From Clostridia bacterium (GTDB lineage: Bacteria; Bacillota; Clostridia; Oscillospirales; CAG-382): a DNA stretch of 40,552 nt. Position 1 is the first letter of the stretch. Every line of letters begins with the position of its first letter. The stretch lies in assembly GCA_017397805.1 (NCBI GenBank), contig JAFQHW010000056.1, positions 1 to 40,552 of the forward strand, read 5' to 3'. The notes below the pieces were generated by a model, which saw only the letters and a program-made list of their open reading frames with translations, was not told the DNA's origin and did not search any database. Shown here one piece after another: positions 1-9,130 of the stretch. A program made the position numbers and the translations under genes.

Positions 1-885
1 GTTTTTATGTCTTGCGGTGAAGACAACCCGAAAAAACAATTGCCTGCGGAAAGCGGTATTACCTCTGAGGATGTTACGCTTGATGACGGTGGCACCGATG
101 AAACAAGTAGCATTGAACAGAAAGGCTTGTTTATTGACGAAAACGCTTTCCCGGATGATATGTTTAGAGTTTGTGTAACAGAACAAGCGGATTCTGACAA
201 GGACGGCTATTTGTCCGATGATGAAATCAGCGCTCCACTTGATTTAGCTGTTGGGTACAATTTGCCGGAAGGTCAAAGCATAGACAGCCTCAAGGGTATA
301 GAAAATTTTAAAAATCTTCAAGAACTTTCCCTTAGCGGTGTTAATATCGAAAGTCTTGACTTGAGTGAGTTTAAGAATCTTACCGCGTTATCCATACATG
401 ATACTCCATTGAAGCAACTTGTTTTAAGCAAGGATGTTTTGAGAACTCTTTATATATCAAACGCTCCTCTTAAAAGTCTCGATGTGAGTGGAAGCGCCAA
501 CCTGAGAGAACTCACCTGTGAACAGGCGAAACTTGAGATATTGAACATAAGCGATTGCATACATTTGCAACGGTTGTATTTAAGTGACAACCGTATTAAA
601 AGTTTGGATTTGAGTAATTTTAAATTTTTGAGTTATGTTGACTGTCAGGGCAACGAGATGGAAAGTTTGATTACAACAGGCTGCGACAGTTTGGAAACCC
701 TTTTCTGTGAAAACAATAATCTTACAGAACTTGAGGTTAACCACCTTAAGAATTTAAAGACATTGGGGGTTGCTTTTAATCCGCTGACTGTTTTGGATGT
801 AAGCAAGCTTGAAGGGTTGAAACTTCATTATGGTATGGGATATGATGAATATGAAATCATAGGTGAATATACATATATTGAGTAG
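1..885 (+). CDS. Leucine-rich-repeat surface protein, probably 5' truncated
   Basis: The reading frame is open to the window edge. The first ATG (position 7) is followed at once by Ser-Cys-Gly, so the true start and a signal peptide may lie outside the window; that Cys could be a lipidation site, but the residues before it fit a lipobox only weakly. Residues 46-75 hold an FPDDMFR segment and an EF-hand-like calcium loop (DSDKDGYLSDDE), a pairing common just before the LRRs of clostridial surface proteins. From about residue 90 to the end there are roughly 21-residue repeats of the type LxxLxLSxNxIxSLDLS. Such proteins usually act as extracellular adhesion or recognition modules; the ligand is unknown. 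It is more AT-rich than the genes after it, and a hairpin follows the stop. Confidence 0.75.
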   Translation, partial: VFMSCGEDNPKKQLPAESGITSEDVTLDDGGTDETSSIEQKGLFIDENAFPDDMFRVCVTEQADSDKDGYLSDDEISAPLDLAVGYNLPEGQSIDSLKGIENFKNLQELSLSGVNIESLDLSEFKNLTALSIHDTPLKQLVLSKDVLRTLYISNAPLKSLDVSGSANLRELTCEQAKLEILNISDCIHLQRLYLSDNRIKSLDLSNFKFLSYVDCQGNEMESLITTGCDSLETLFCENNNLTELEVNHLKNLKTLGVAFNPLTVLDVSKLEGLKLHYGMGYDEYEIIGEYTYIE

Positions 886-917
886 AAAGACACGGCAAAG
901 CAATAACCGGAATTTTG

Positions 918-953
918 AAGGGCGAGTGCATCCTATCTGCAATCGCCCTTTAA
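918..953 (+). terminator. Terminator-like hairpin after the LRR gene
   Basis: Perfect 8-bp arms AAGGGCGA (918-925) and TCGCCCTT (943-950) enclose a 17-nt loop and end in a short T run. It lies 33 nt past the LRR stop codon. Confidence 0.5.
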
Positions 954-1083
954 TGCATTAAAGTGTTGATAGTCAAATTCATAGTCATTCTTTTCGGATA
1001 TGTCGAGCTCTTGGTTTGACGGCGAGAGGTTTTTGTTGTGTGCAAAGGCTGTGATATCCTGCGGTAAAGATAATTAACAGAAC

Positions 1084-1134
1084 AAAAGAGGGCGGTTTTG
1101 GATTTTTGTAAAAAAGTCCGCCGTCCTCTTTTAT
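1084..1134 (+). terminator. Second hairpin before uvrB
   Basis: AAAAGAGG (1084-1091) pairs with CCTCTTTT (1125-1132), and an inner GCGG pairs with CCGC after a 3-nt bulge. The arms begin with A and end with T, so it could terminate transcription in either direction. It insulates uvrB from the upstream gene. Confidence 0.5.
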
Positions 1135-1148
1135 TTTATCTAAAAGTG

Positions 1149-1157
1149 TGATATAAT
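1149..1157 (+). promoter_or_regulatory. Extended -10 promoter candidate for uvrB, with leader to 1334
   Basis: TG-A-TATAAT (1149-1157) is an exact extended -10 element; the -35 region (about 1129-1134) is poor. A transcript would have a leader of about 170 nt (1165-1334). That leader contains an ATGAC/GTCAT hairpin near 1217-1233 and an 8-bp CCGTTTTT/AAAAACGG stem near 1236-1266. I saw no GAAC-N4-GTTC LexA box here, although uvrB is SOS-controlled in many Firmicutes. No gene is visible in 886-1334. Confidence 0.45.
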
Positions 1158-1334
1158 GTTATATTGAAGATTTTTGTCATTCACCCAGTTCGTGCAGTTC
1201 GCACTTTCCGTAAAAATGACCTGATTCGTCATGAGCCGTTTTTGAGCGATTTTTGAGTAAAAACGGAATATGCGCTTTTGACGAATTTCGCGCCTTTTGA
1301 AGCGATACTAAATTTAGAAAAAGGAGGTTTTACC

Positions 1335-3277
1335 GTGGATAAATTTGAATTGGTGGCTCCCTATGCACCGACAGGAGACCAACCGGAAGCCATTGAAAAA
1401 TTGACCGAAGGCATCCAAAACGGCTTGAAAGAGCAGGTTTTACTGGGTGTTACGGGTAGCGGTAAGACTTTCACAATGGCAAATATCATCGAGCGTGTAA
1501 ACCGCCCGACCCTCGTTCTCGCTCACAACAAAACCCTCGCCGCACAGCTTTGCTCTGAATTTCGGGAATTCTTCCCTAACAATGCGGTAGAATATTTTGT
1601 TTCCTACTACGATTATTATCAACCCGAAGCGTACGTGCCCGGCAAGGACGTTTACATCGAGAAGGATGCCTCCATAAACGACGAGATAGACAAACTGCGC
1701 CACAGCGCCACCAGCTCGCTTTTTGAAAGGCGGGACGTTATTATCGTGTCCAGCGTGTCCTGTATTTTCTCCTTGGGTGACCCCGAGGAATACCAAAAGC
1801 AGGTCATTTCCCTGCGCCCCAATATGCAGCTCAGCCGTGACGGCTTGATAAAACGGCTTGTGGCTTTGCAGTATTCCAGAAGCGATATAGGCTTTGAACG
1901 CAACAATTTCCGCGTGCGGGGTGACGTGGTGGAGATATTGACCGCCAACAGCGGCAACGAAGCCTTGAGGATAGAATTTTTCGGTGACGAGGTGGACAGA
2001 CTTACTACCGTGGATACCGTAACGGGCGAGCTGACCGCAAGGCTTAACTATGCGGCGATTTACCCCTCCTCTCACTACGTGACCGACGAGGAAAAGCGCA
2101 AAAAGGCGCTTACGGAGATATACGACGAGATGCTTGAGCGAGTGGAGTTTTTTGAATCCCAAGGGAAGCTGATAGAAGCTCAGCGTATAAGAGAGCGCAC
2201 CCTTTTCGATATGGAGCAGATACGGGAGATAGGCTATTGCAGCGGTGTTGAAAACTACTCCCGCGTGTTGTCGGGCAGAGCGCCCGGCAGCACCCCCTAC
2301 ACGCTTCTTGACTATATGCCCGAGGATTTTTTGCTTTTCGTGGACGAAAGCCACGTTACCATACCTCAGGTAAGGGGTATGAGCGGCGGCGATACCGCAA
2401 GAAAGAAGAACCTTATCGATTACGGCTTCCGTTTGCCCTCGGCATACGATAATCGCCCCTTGCGGTTTGAGGAGTTCCTTCAAAAGAAGGGGCAGACCGT
2501 GTACGTCAGCGCTACTCCTGCTCAGTTTGAAAAAGAACGGGCAGAACAACGGCGGAGCAGATAATCCGCCCCACGGGTCTGCTTGACCCCTTGGTGGAGG
2601 TGCGCCCCGTTGCGGGACAGATAGACGATCTGTTAGGTGAGATACGCCGTTGCACCGATAGGAACGAGAGGGTGCTGGTCACCACTCTTACCAAGAAGAT
2701 GGCGGAGGATCTTTCCGAGTACCTTTTGAAAAACGGTGTAAAGACCAGATATTTGCACTACGATATAGAAACGATAGAGCGTATTGAGCTTTTGCGTCAG
2801 CTCAGAGCAGGGGAATACCACGTGCTTGTGGGCATAAATCTTCTGCGCGAGGGCTTGGACTTGCCCGAAGTATCTCTTATCGGCATACTCGATGCAGATA
2901 AAGAGGGATTTTTGCGCTCGGAAATGAGCCTTATACAGACTATAGGCAGAGCCGCAAGAAACGCCAACGGCAGAGTAATAATGTACGCGGACAAGATAAC
3001 CGGCTCTATGGAACGGGCAATGGCGGAAACGAACCGCCGCCGCCGTAAGCAGGACGAATACAACAAGGCTCACGGCATAGTTCCCAAGACCATAGTTAAG
3101 GACATCGCCGCGCCTATAGAGATAACCGTCAAGGGAAGCGGTGAAAAGGGCAAGCTGACGAAAGCTGAGAAGAAACAGCTTATAGAGAAGCTCCAAACAG
3201 AGATGAAGCGTGCCGCCAAGAATTTGGACTTCGAAACCGCCGCCGCCCTTCGTGATAAGATTCGCTCTTTAATGTAG
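1335..3277 (+). CDS. uvrB: Excinuclease ABC subunit B, interrupted by an apparent 1-nt frameshift
   Basis: Helicase-like damage-verification subunit of nucleotide excision repair. I chose the GTG at 1335 because AAGGAGG precedes it by 7 nt. The first frame (1335-2564) has Walker A GVTGSGKT, the [13 protein letters not shown] beta-hairpin and the YVSATPAQ motif. It stops 15 codons after [10 protein letters not shown]. The second frame, open from 2531, resumes with [12 protein letters not shown] and carries the helicase C-half ([18 protein letters not shown]) and a C-terminal UVR motif that binds UvrA or UvrC. Adding one base anywhere in 2530-2541, where there is an A5 run and a G3 run, restores a 647-residue protein with exactly the family spacing between the two motifs. 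Either a real mutation or an assembly or sequencing error is possible; I favour an error, because both halves are otherwise perfectly conserved. Confidence 0.9.
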
Positions 3278-3298
3278 CTCTTTAATATAGGAGAAAAT

Positions 3299-6121
3299 AT
3301 GAACAAGAATTTGACAGTAACGGGTGCAAGAGAAAACAACCTGAAAAATATAGACGTATCCATCCCCAGAGATAAGTTGGTGGTGTTTACGGGCCTGTCG
3401 GGAAGCGGAAAGTCCTCCCTTGCCTTCGACACCATTTACGCCGAAGGGCACAGACGGTTCGTAGAATCCCTTTCCTCCTATGCAAGGATGTTTTTGGGAC
3501 AGCTGGACAAGCCCGACGTGGACGGAATAGAGGGGCTTTCCCCTGCCATATCCATAGACCAAAAAACCACCTCCAAGAATCCGCGCTCCACGGTGGGCAC
3601 CGTTACTGAGATATACGACTATATCCGTTTGCTTTACGCAAGGGTGGGCGTGCCTCATTGTCCCGTTTGCGGTGAGGAGATAGCAAGGCAGACGGTGGAC
3701 GAGATAGTGGACAGGATCTGTATGCTGGAGCAAGGAAAGCGCTTTTTGGTGCTTGCGCCGGTAGTAAGGGGCAAAAAGGGTCAGCACGACAAGATTTTGG
3801 ACAGCGCCTCCCGAAGCGGTTACGTAAGAGTGCGAATCGACGGCTCTATGTACGAGTTTACCGACCGCCCCGAATTGGATAAGAACAAGAAGCACGATAT
3901 AGATATAGTGGTTGACCGCCTTATAATGCGAGAGGACATAAAAAGCCGATTGACCGACAGTGTGGAAACCGCCGCAAAGCTGGCGGAGGGGATAGTAAGC
4001 GTCCTTCCCCTTAACGAGGACGGCAGTGACGGCGAGGAAATGAGCTTCTCTCAAAACTATGCCTGCAAGATCCACGGCATAAGCTTGGGTGAGCTTACGC
4101 CCCGTATGTTTTCCTTTAACAACCCCTACGGTGCTTGCGAAAAGTGCGGCGGCTTGGGGGAAAGCTTCGTGCTGTCACCGGATAAGCTTATCCCCGATAA
4201 AAGCCGTTCCCTTTATTCGGGCGCGGTGGTATGCAACGGCTTTAAATCCATTAACGCGGGCAGCTATCAGGGGGAGATATATAACCGCTTGGGCAAGTAC
4301 CACGGCTTTGATATTCACACTCCCATAGAGAACTACAGCGCCGAGGCTTTTGACATCCTTATGTACGGAAACATGGGCGGCAGTAAGGCGCGCCGCCGTG
4401 ACGTGTATGAGCCGAAGTTTGAAGGCATCATAAACATAATAGACCGCCGTTACAATCAGTGCGGTGACGATTTTTCCCAGCGTGAGTATTACGAGGAGTT
4501 TATGGAGAACGTGGTCTGCTCCCGATGCCACGGTAAACGGCTTAAAGACGAAGCCTTGGCGGTAACGGTAGGCGGTCTTAACATAGCGGAGCTTTGCGAG
4601 CTTTCCGTAGACAAAGCAAGCGCGTTTTTTAAAGACCTCAAGCTGTCGGGTAAGGATGCGGTCATTGCAAAAGAGATTTTAAAGGAGATAAACTCCCGCC
4701 TTTCCTTCCTTCGCAACGTGGGTTTGGATTATCTTACCCTTTCAAGAAAATCCGGCGGACTTTCCGGCGGCGAGGCACAGCGCATCCGCCTTGCCACTCA
4801 GATAGGTGCATCCCTTATGGGGGTGCTGTATATACTTGACGAGCCGAGCATAGGTTTGCACCAAAGGGATAACCGCAAGCTTATCGATACCCTCAAGCAT
4901 TTAAGGGATATAGGAAATACGGTCATAGTGGTAGAACACGATGAGGAAACCATGCTTTCCGCAGATTATATCGTGGATATAGGCCCCGCCGCAGGCGTTC
5001 ACGGGGGCGAGGTGATATTCTCAGGTACACCCGACGAGCTTAAGAAATGCGAAAAATCCATTACGGGAAAATACCTTTCCGGCGCGATGAAGGTGCATCT
5101 GCCCGAAAAACGCCGTAAGGGCAACGGCAAGAGCCTTAAGGTTTTGGGCGCTACGGAAAACAACCTGAAGGATATAGACGTAAGCTTCCCCTTGGGTACG
5201 CTGACTTGCGTTACGGGCGTTTCGGGCAGCGGTAAATCCTCCCTTGTAAATTCGGTGCTTTATAACGGCACCGCCAAGGCACTGGGCAGATACACCTTAA
5301 CCCCGGGTAAGCACAAGGGTATTGAGGGGCTTGAAAATATTGATAAAGTCATAGAGATAGACCAAAGCCCCATAGGGCGCACACCGCGCTCCAATCCTGC
5401 CACCTATACGGGCGTGTTCTCGGATATAAGAGCTATTTTTGCTTCCACTCCCGATGCGAAGGCGAGGGGATATACTGACGGACGCTTCTCCTTTAACGTA
5501 AAGGGCGGCAGATGCGAGGCTTGCCACGGTGACGGCACCTTGAAGATAGAGATGCACTTTTTGCCCGACGTATACGTAAAATGCGACGTGTGCAAGGGTA
5601 AGCGCTATAACCGCGAGACCCTTGAGATAAGATATAAGGGCAAGACCATAAGCGACGTGCTGGAGATGACCGTGGACGAGGGGTGCGAGTTTTTCGAGGC
5701 GTACCCTTCCTTAAAGCGCAAGCTTGGGGTTATGAGGGACGTTGGCTTGGGTTACGTAAAGATAGGGCAAAGCTCCACCACCCTTTCGGGGGGCGAGGCG
5801 CAAAGAGTCAAGTTGGCTACGGAGCTTTCCAAAAGAAGCACGGGCAAAACCCTTTATATCCTTGACGAGCCTACTACGGGACTTCATACCGACGACGTTA
5901 ACCGACTTATCGCCATCCTTAACCGTTTGGTGGATGCAGGCAACACCGTAGTGGTAATAGAGCATAATCTTGATTTGATAAAGACGGCGGATTATATTAT
6001 CGATATGGGTCCCGAAGGCGGTGACGGCGGCGGCACGGTGGTTGTGCAAGGCACACCGGAGCAGGTTGCAAAATGCCCCTCCTCCTATACGGGACACTAT
6101 CTTAAGGATTATTTGAAATGA
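3299..6121 (+). CDS. uvrA: Excinuclease ABC subunit A
   Basis: Damage-sensing ATPase of nucleotide excision repair, working with UvrB and UvrC in the cytoplasm. At 940 residues it has the family's usual length. Both ABC modules are visible: Walker A GLSGSGKS at residues 32-39 and a second, GVSGSGKSS, in the C-terminal half; ABC signatures LSGGEAQR occur twice, each followed by LYILDEP. Zinc-binding Cys pairs are present, including CEKCGG in the first half and CEACHGDG plus CDVCKGKRY in the second. The ATG at 3299 has GGAG upstream. It starts 21 nt after uvrB and is presumably co-transcribed with it. Confidence 0.98.
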   Translation: MNKNLTVTGARENNLKNIDVSIPRDKLVVFTGLSGSGKSSLAFDTIYAEGHRRFVESLSSYARMFLGQLDKPDVDGIEGLSPAISIDQKTTSKNPRSTVGTVTEIYDYIRLLYARVGVPHCPVCGEEIARQTVDEIVDRICMLEQGKRFLVLAPVVRGKKGQHDKILDSASRSGYVRVRIDGSMYEFTDRPELDKNKKHDIDIVVDRLIMREDIKSRLTDSVETAAKLAEGIVSVLPLNEDGSDGEEMSFSQNYACKIHGISLGELTPRMFSFNNPYGACEKCGGLGESFVLSPDKLIPDKSRSLYSGAVVCNGFKSINAGSYQGEIYNRLGKYHGFDIHTPIENYSAEAFDILMYGNMGGSKARRRDVYEPKFEGIINIIDRRYNQCGDDFSQREYYEEFMENVVCSRCHGKRLKDEALAVTVGGLNIAELCELSVDKASAFFKDLKLSGKDAVIAKEILKEINSRLSFLRNVGLDYLTLSRKSGGLSGGEAQRIRLATQIGASLMGVLYILDEPSIGLHQRDNRKLIDTLKHLRDIGNTVIVVEHDEETMLSADYIVDIGPAAGVHGGEVIFSGTPDELKKCEKSITGKYLSGAMKVHLPEKRRKGNGKSLKVLGATENNLKDIDVSFPLGTLTCVTGVSGSGKSSLVNSVLYNGTAKALGRYTLTPGKHKGIEGLENIDKVIEIDQSPIGRTPRSNPATYTGVFSDIRAIFASTPDAKARGYTDGRFSFNVKGGRCEACHGDGTLKIEMHFLPDVYVKCDVCKGKRYNRETLEIRYKGKTISDVLEMTVDEGCEFFEAYPSLKRKLGVMRDVGLGYVKIGQSSTTLSGGEAQRVKLATELSKRSTGKTLYILDEPTTGLHTDDVNRLIAILNRLVDAGNTVVVIEHNLDLIKTADYIIDMGPEGGDGGGTVVVQGTPEQVAKCPSSYTGHYLKDYLK

Positions 6122-6129
6122 GGTAAGAT

Positions 6130-7980
6130 ATGAACACCCAAAGAATAAAGCATATTTTGGCAAAAGTGGAAAAACCCGGCAGATATACGGGCGGCGAATA
6201 CGGCGAGCTTATTAAGGACAAGGAGCAGATGGACGTCCGTATGGCGTTTTGCTTCCCCGATACCTACGAGATAGGTATGTCCAACTTGGGCGTGAAGATC
6301 CTTATGAAGTGCCTTAACGATTTGCCTTGGCTGTGGTGCGAGCGTTGCTACGCACCCTGGGACGATATGGAAAAGGAGATGCGCCGTGAGAATATCCCGT
6401 TGTACGCGCTGGAAAGCGGCGACAACGTAAGGGATTTTGACGTGGTTGCCTTCACTTTGCAATACGAGCTTTGCTATACCAACGTAGTAAATATGCTGGA
6501 GCTTTCGGGCATCCCCATATACGCCAAGGACAGAGATGACGGCTATCCCATAGTAATTGCCGGCGGCGCTTGCGCCTATAATCCCGAACCGATGGCGGAT
6601 TTTATAGACGTTTTTTCTATCGGAGAGGGCGAGTATGCCTTGGTAGAGCTGGCAGAGCTTTACCGCCAATACAAAAAAGAGGGCAAAAGCAAGGCGGAGT
6701 TTTTGCGCGCCGCTTCTAAAATAAAGGGTATGTACGTACCTTCCCTTTACGAAGTAAGCTACGGCGATGACGGCAAGATTGCCTCTTTCGAGCCTAAGTT
6801 TGACGACGTGCCCGCAAAAATTGAAAAAACCTTCTTAACGGAGCTTGACGAAGCACCCTTCCCCACAAGCCACGAGATGCCGTACATAGAAACCGTACAC
6901 GACAGAATGGTGCTTGAGGTCTTCCGCGGCTGTATCAGGGGTTGCCGCTTCTGCCAAGCGGGTATGATCTGCCGTCCCGTAAGGGAGAAGAGCCCCGAAG
7001 TCTTGAACGAGCAGGCAAAAGCTCTCTATAAAAACACGGGCTATAACGAAATATCCATGTGCTCTCTGAGCATAAGCGACTATACGGGACTTACGGAGCT
7101 TATAGAGAAGCTGCTTTCCTGGACGGAAAAGGAAAAAATAAATCTTTCCTTGCCCTCTATGCGTATAGACAGCTTTTACGGCGAGCTTATGGAAAAGGCG
7201 ATGAACGTGCGCCAAAGCGGACTGACCTTTGCGCCCGAAGCGGGCACCCAAAGGCTCAGGGACGTTATAAACAAGAACATAGACGAGGAAGAAATAATGG
7301 CAGGCTGTGCCGCCGCCTTTGACAGAGGAAGAACGGCGCTTAAGCTTTATTTTATGAACGGTCTGCCTACGGAAACCGACGACGATATAAGAGGGATTGC
7401 CACCCTTGCCCAGAAGATAGTTGACCTGTATTACTCCAAAAAGCGCACCAAGGGTAAGGGCGTACAGGTGACGGTAAGCGTTTCCTGCTTGGTGCCCAAG
7501 CCCTTTACGCCCTTCCAGTGGATGGGGCAGGACGCCGTAGACGAGCTGAAGCGCAAACAGCTTTTGCTTAAAGAGTGCATAACCACGAGGAAGATAATAT
7601 ACAACTATCACGACAGCGAGGTAAGCTTCCTTGAGGCGGTGTTTGCCCGCGGCGACCGCCGTTTGTCCAAGGCTATTGCTGAGGCGGTAAAGCGCGGACA
7701 GCGTTTTGACAGTTGGGACGAGTTCTTCAGCTTTTCCGCTTGGAAAGAGATTTTTGAAGCTACGGGGATAGAGCCTGAGTTTTACGCCAACAGAAGCTTT
7801 GGCTTTGACGAGCTTTTACCTTGGGACCATATCGACTGCGGCGTAAGCAAGGAGTTCCTCATAAAAGAGGCGAAAAAGGCCGTAGCCGAGCAGACCACTC
7901 CCGACTGCCGCACAAAATGCTCTGCCTGCGGTATGCAAAACAAGGGATGTACTCTTTGCAAAAAAGGAGGCAGCAACTAA
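6130..7980 (+). CDS. B12-binding-type radical SAM protein (TIGR03960-like), function unknown
   Basis: A 616-residue radical SAM enzyme. The [4Fe-4S] motif CxxxCxxC is at Cys268, Cys272 and Cys275 (RGCIRGCRFCQAG). The N-terminal 200 residues resemble a cobalamin-binding fold and include GGACAYNPEPMADFIDVFSIGEGE. The C-terminus is Cys-rich (CRTKCSACGMQNKGCTLC), probably for another metal site. From memory, this family (TIGR03960) is almost always followed by the TIGR03936/DUF2344 partner, as here, with the stop of one overlapping the start of the other. The pair often sits near ribonuclease G and rplU, which are absent here. The substrate is not known to me; an RNA or ribosome modification role is only a guess. 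It begins 8 nt after uvrA. Confidence 0.85.
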   Translation: MNTQRIKHILAKVEKPGRYTGGEYGELIKDKEQMDVRMAFCFPDTYEIGMSNLGVKILMKCLNDLPWLWCERCYAPWDDMEKEMRRENIPLYALESGDNVRDFDVVAFTLQYELCYTNVVNMLELSGIPIYAKDRDDGYPIVIAGGACAYNPEPMADFIDVFSIGEGEYALVELAELYRQYKKEGKSKAEFLRAASKIKGMYVPSLYEVSYGDDGKIASFEPKFDDVPAKIEKTFLTELDEAPFPTSHEMPYIETVHDRMVLEVFRGCIRGCRFCQAGMICRPVREKSPEVLNEQAKALYKNTGYNEISMCSLSISDYTGLTELIEKLLSWTEKEKINLSLPSMRIDSFYGELMEKAMNVRQSGLTFAPEAGTQRLRDVINKNIDEEEIMAGCAAAFDRGRTALKLYFMNGLPTETDDDIRGIATLAQKIVDLYYSKKRTKGKGVQVTVSVSCLVPKPFTPFQWMGQDAVDELKRKQLLLKECITTRKIIYNYHDSEVSFLEAVFARGDRRLSKAIAEAVKRGQRFDSWDEFFSFSAWKEIFEATGIEPEFYANRSFGFDELLPWDHIDCGVSKEFLIKEAKKAVAEQTTPDCRTKCSACGMQNKGCTLCKKGGSN

Positions 7981-8624
7981 TGGAACAGATAACCAAATAC
8001 ACCCTCCGCGTTTTTTGGCAAAAAAAGGGTAACGCTAAGTACACATCTCATCTGGATACCCAGCGCACCGTTACCCGCGCGCTGGTAAGAAGCGGATTGC
8101 CCCTTTATTACACTCAAGGCTTTAACCCCCATTTAAAGCTGGTTTTCTGCTTGCCCGTATCCATATATCAAGAGGCGCTTTACGATATTTTTGATATAGA
8201 TATATTAGAGAAGGTGGACGTGGCGGCGGCGGCAGAGGCGCTTAACAAGGCGATGCCCAAGGATATGCCCGTAATAAAGACCGCCTACCCCAAGAAGAAG
8301 TTGAAGGATTTGGCATATGCGAGCTACGAGATATATGCGGAAACCAAGCTTACCCCCGCCCAGATAGAGGAAAAATTCAGCGGTGAGGTAGTGGTAGAGA
8401 AAAAAAGCAAGAAAAAATGTGCTTTTACCGATATTTCACCTTGGATAAAGGAGCTTAAAGCGGAAGAAGCAGAGGGGGGCGTTTGCATAAAGACCACCTT
8501 ATCCGCTTCTCCCGACGAATACCTTAACCCCAGATACGTAACCGAGTTCTTGGGTGAGGACGTTTCCTATTCATCCACGGTAAGGACGGCGCTTTTGGAT
8601 ATAAACGGCGCATATTTGGAATAA
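7980..8624 (+). CDS. Radical SAM-linked protein, DUF2344 (TIGR03936-like)
   Basis: A 214-residue partner of the preceding radical SAM enzyme. The start is the ATG at 7980, whose A is the last base of the upstream TAA, so the two are translationally coupled; AAAGGAGG lies just upstream inside the previous gene. Recognisable family features are the N-terminal RVFWQKKGNAKYTSHLDTQRT, LPLYYTQGFNPHLKLVF and SIYQEALYDIFDI. No catalytic motif is evident. In other genomes this domain is either fused to or adjacent to the radical SAM protein, which suggests that it handles the substrate. A longer upstream in-frame opening exists, but it overlaps the previous gene and has no support. Confidence 0.85.
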   Translation: MEQITKYTLRVFWQKKGNAKYTSHLDTQRTVTRALVRSGLPLYYTQGFNPHLKLVFCLPVSIYQEALYDIFDIDILEKVDVAAAAEALNKAMPKDMPVIKTAYPKKKLKDLAYASYEIYAETKLTPAQIEEKFSGEVVVEKKSKKKCAFTDISPWIKELKAEEAEGGVCIKTTLSASPDEYLNPRYVTEFLGEDVSYSSTVRTALLDINGAYLE

Positions 8625-8639
8625 ATTGTCCGTTACCAC

Positions 8640-8668
8640 TTGTAAAAAGCAAAACAATGTTGTATTAT
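8640..8668 (+). promoter_or_regulatory. Sigma-A-type promoter for the 8690 gene cluster
   Basis: TTGTAA (8640-8645), a 17-nt spacer and TATTAT (8663-8668). The predicted start site lies only about 15 nt before the ATG at 8690. It separates the uvrBA-radical SAM run from the genes leading to miaA. Confidence 0.6.
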
Positions 8669-8689
8669 AGTATCTGAGGGGGTGTACCC

Positions 8690-9130
8690 ATGAAACAACA
8701 AACAGAACAAAAGAATTACGGCTGGGGCACTTGGGCAGGCAAGGCGGTTGCGCTTTGTCTGGTGCTTGCTTTCGTTTTCGGCACTATTGCTTTGTGCCTG
8801 TATTATGAAAGGAACCGCGGCTTGCTTTTGAAGACTAACGAAATCATGTCCGCTACCTACAGTGAAGAAAACAACACCGTAACAATGAAGTTTAAAGTCG
8901 ATAAGAAGGGATACAGCTTCTCCGGCTATGACAGTTATATCAACGACGAGGATGAAAAATCTCATCAGCTCGTGTTAAGGCTGTACGCCTCCATAGTTCC
9001 CGACGAGGAATATACCACCGACGAGGAAGGCTTTTACACGCTGGTCATCCCTTGCGACAAGACCGTAAAGACCATAGCACAAGAGGGGGAGGATGAAGTT
9101 GTCAGCAACCTTTACAATATCAAAGACTAA
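8690..9130 (+). CDS. Hypothetical single-pass membrane protein
   Basis: 146 residues and not recognised. Residues 15-38 form one hydrophobic helix (AGKAVALCLVLAFVFGTIAL); the acidic remainder (about 107 residues) would be outside the cell. The exposed part has alternating beta-type segments and no Cys pair or enzyme motif. GAGGGGG sits 7 nt before the ATG, and a promoter precedes it. The 3' end overlaps the next gene by 38 nt in another frame, so the pair is probably translated together. A structural or signal-sensing role beside the lipoprotein is possible but unproven. Confidence 0.65.
   Translation: MKQQTEQKNYGWGTWAGKAVALCLVLAFVFGTIALCLYYERNRGLLLKTNEIMSATYSEENNTVTMKFKVDKKGYSFSGYDSYINDEDEKSHQLVLRLYASIVPDEEYTTDEEGFYTLVIPCDKTVKTIAQEGEDEVVSNLYNIKD

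Noticed and set aside
2526..2541. Programmed -1 frameshift in uvrB
   Set aside because: There is no canonical X-XXY-YYZ slippery heptamer in frame and I see no strong hairpin just downstream; an error or mutation is simpler.
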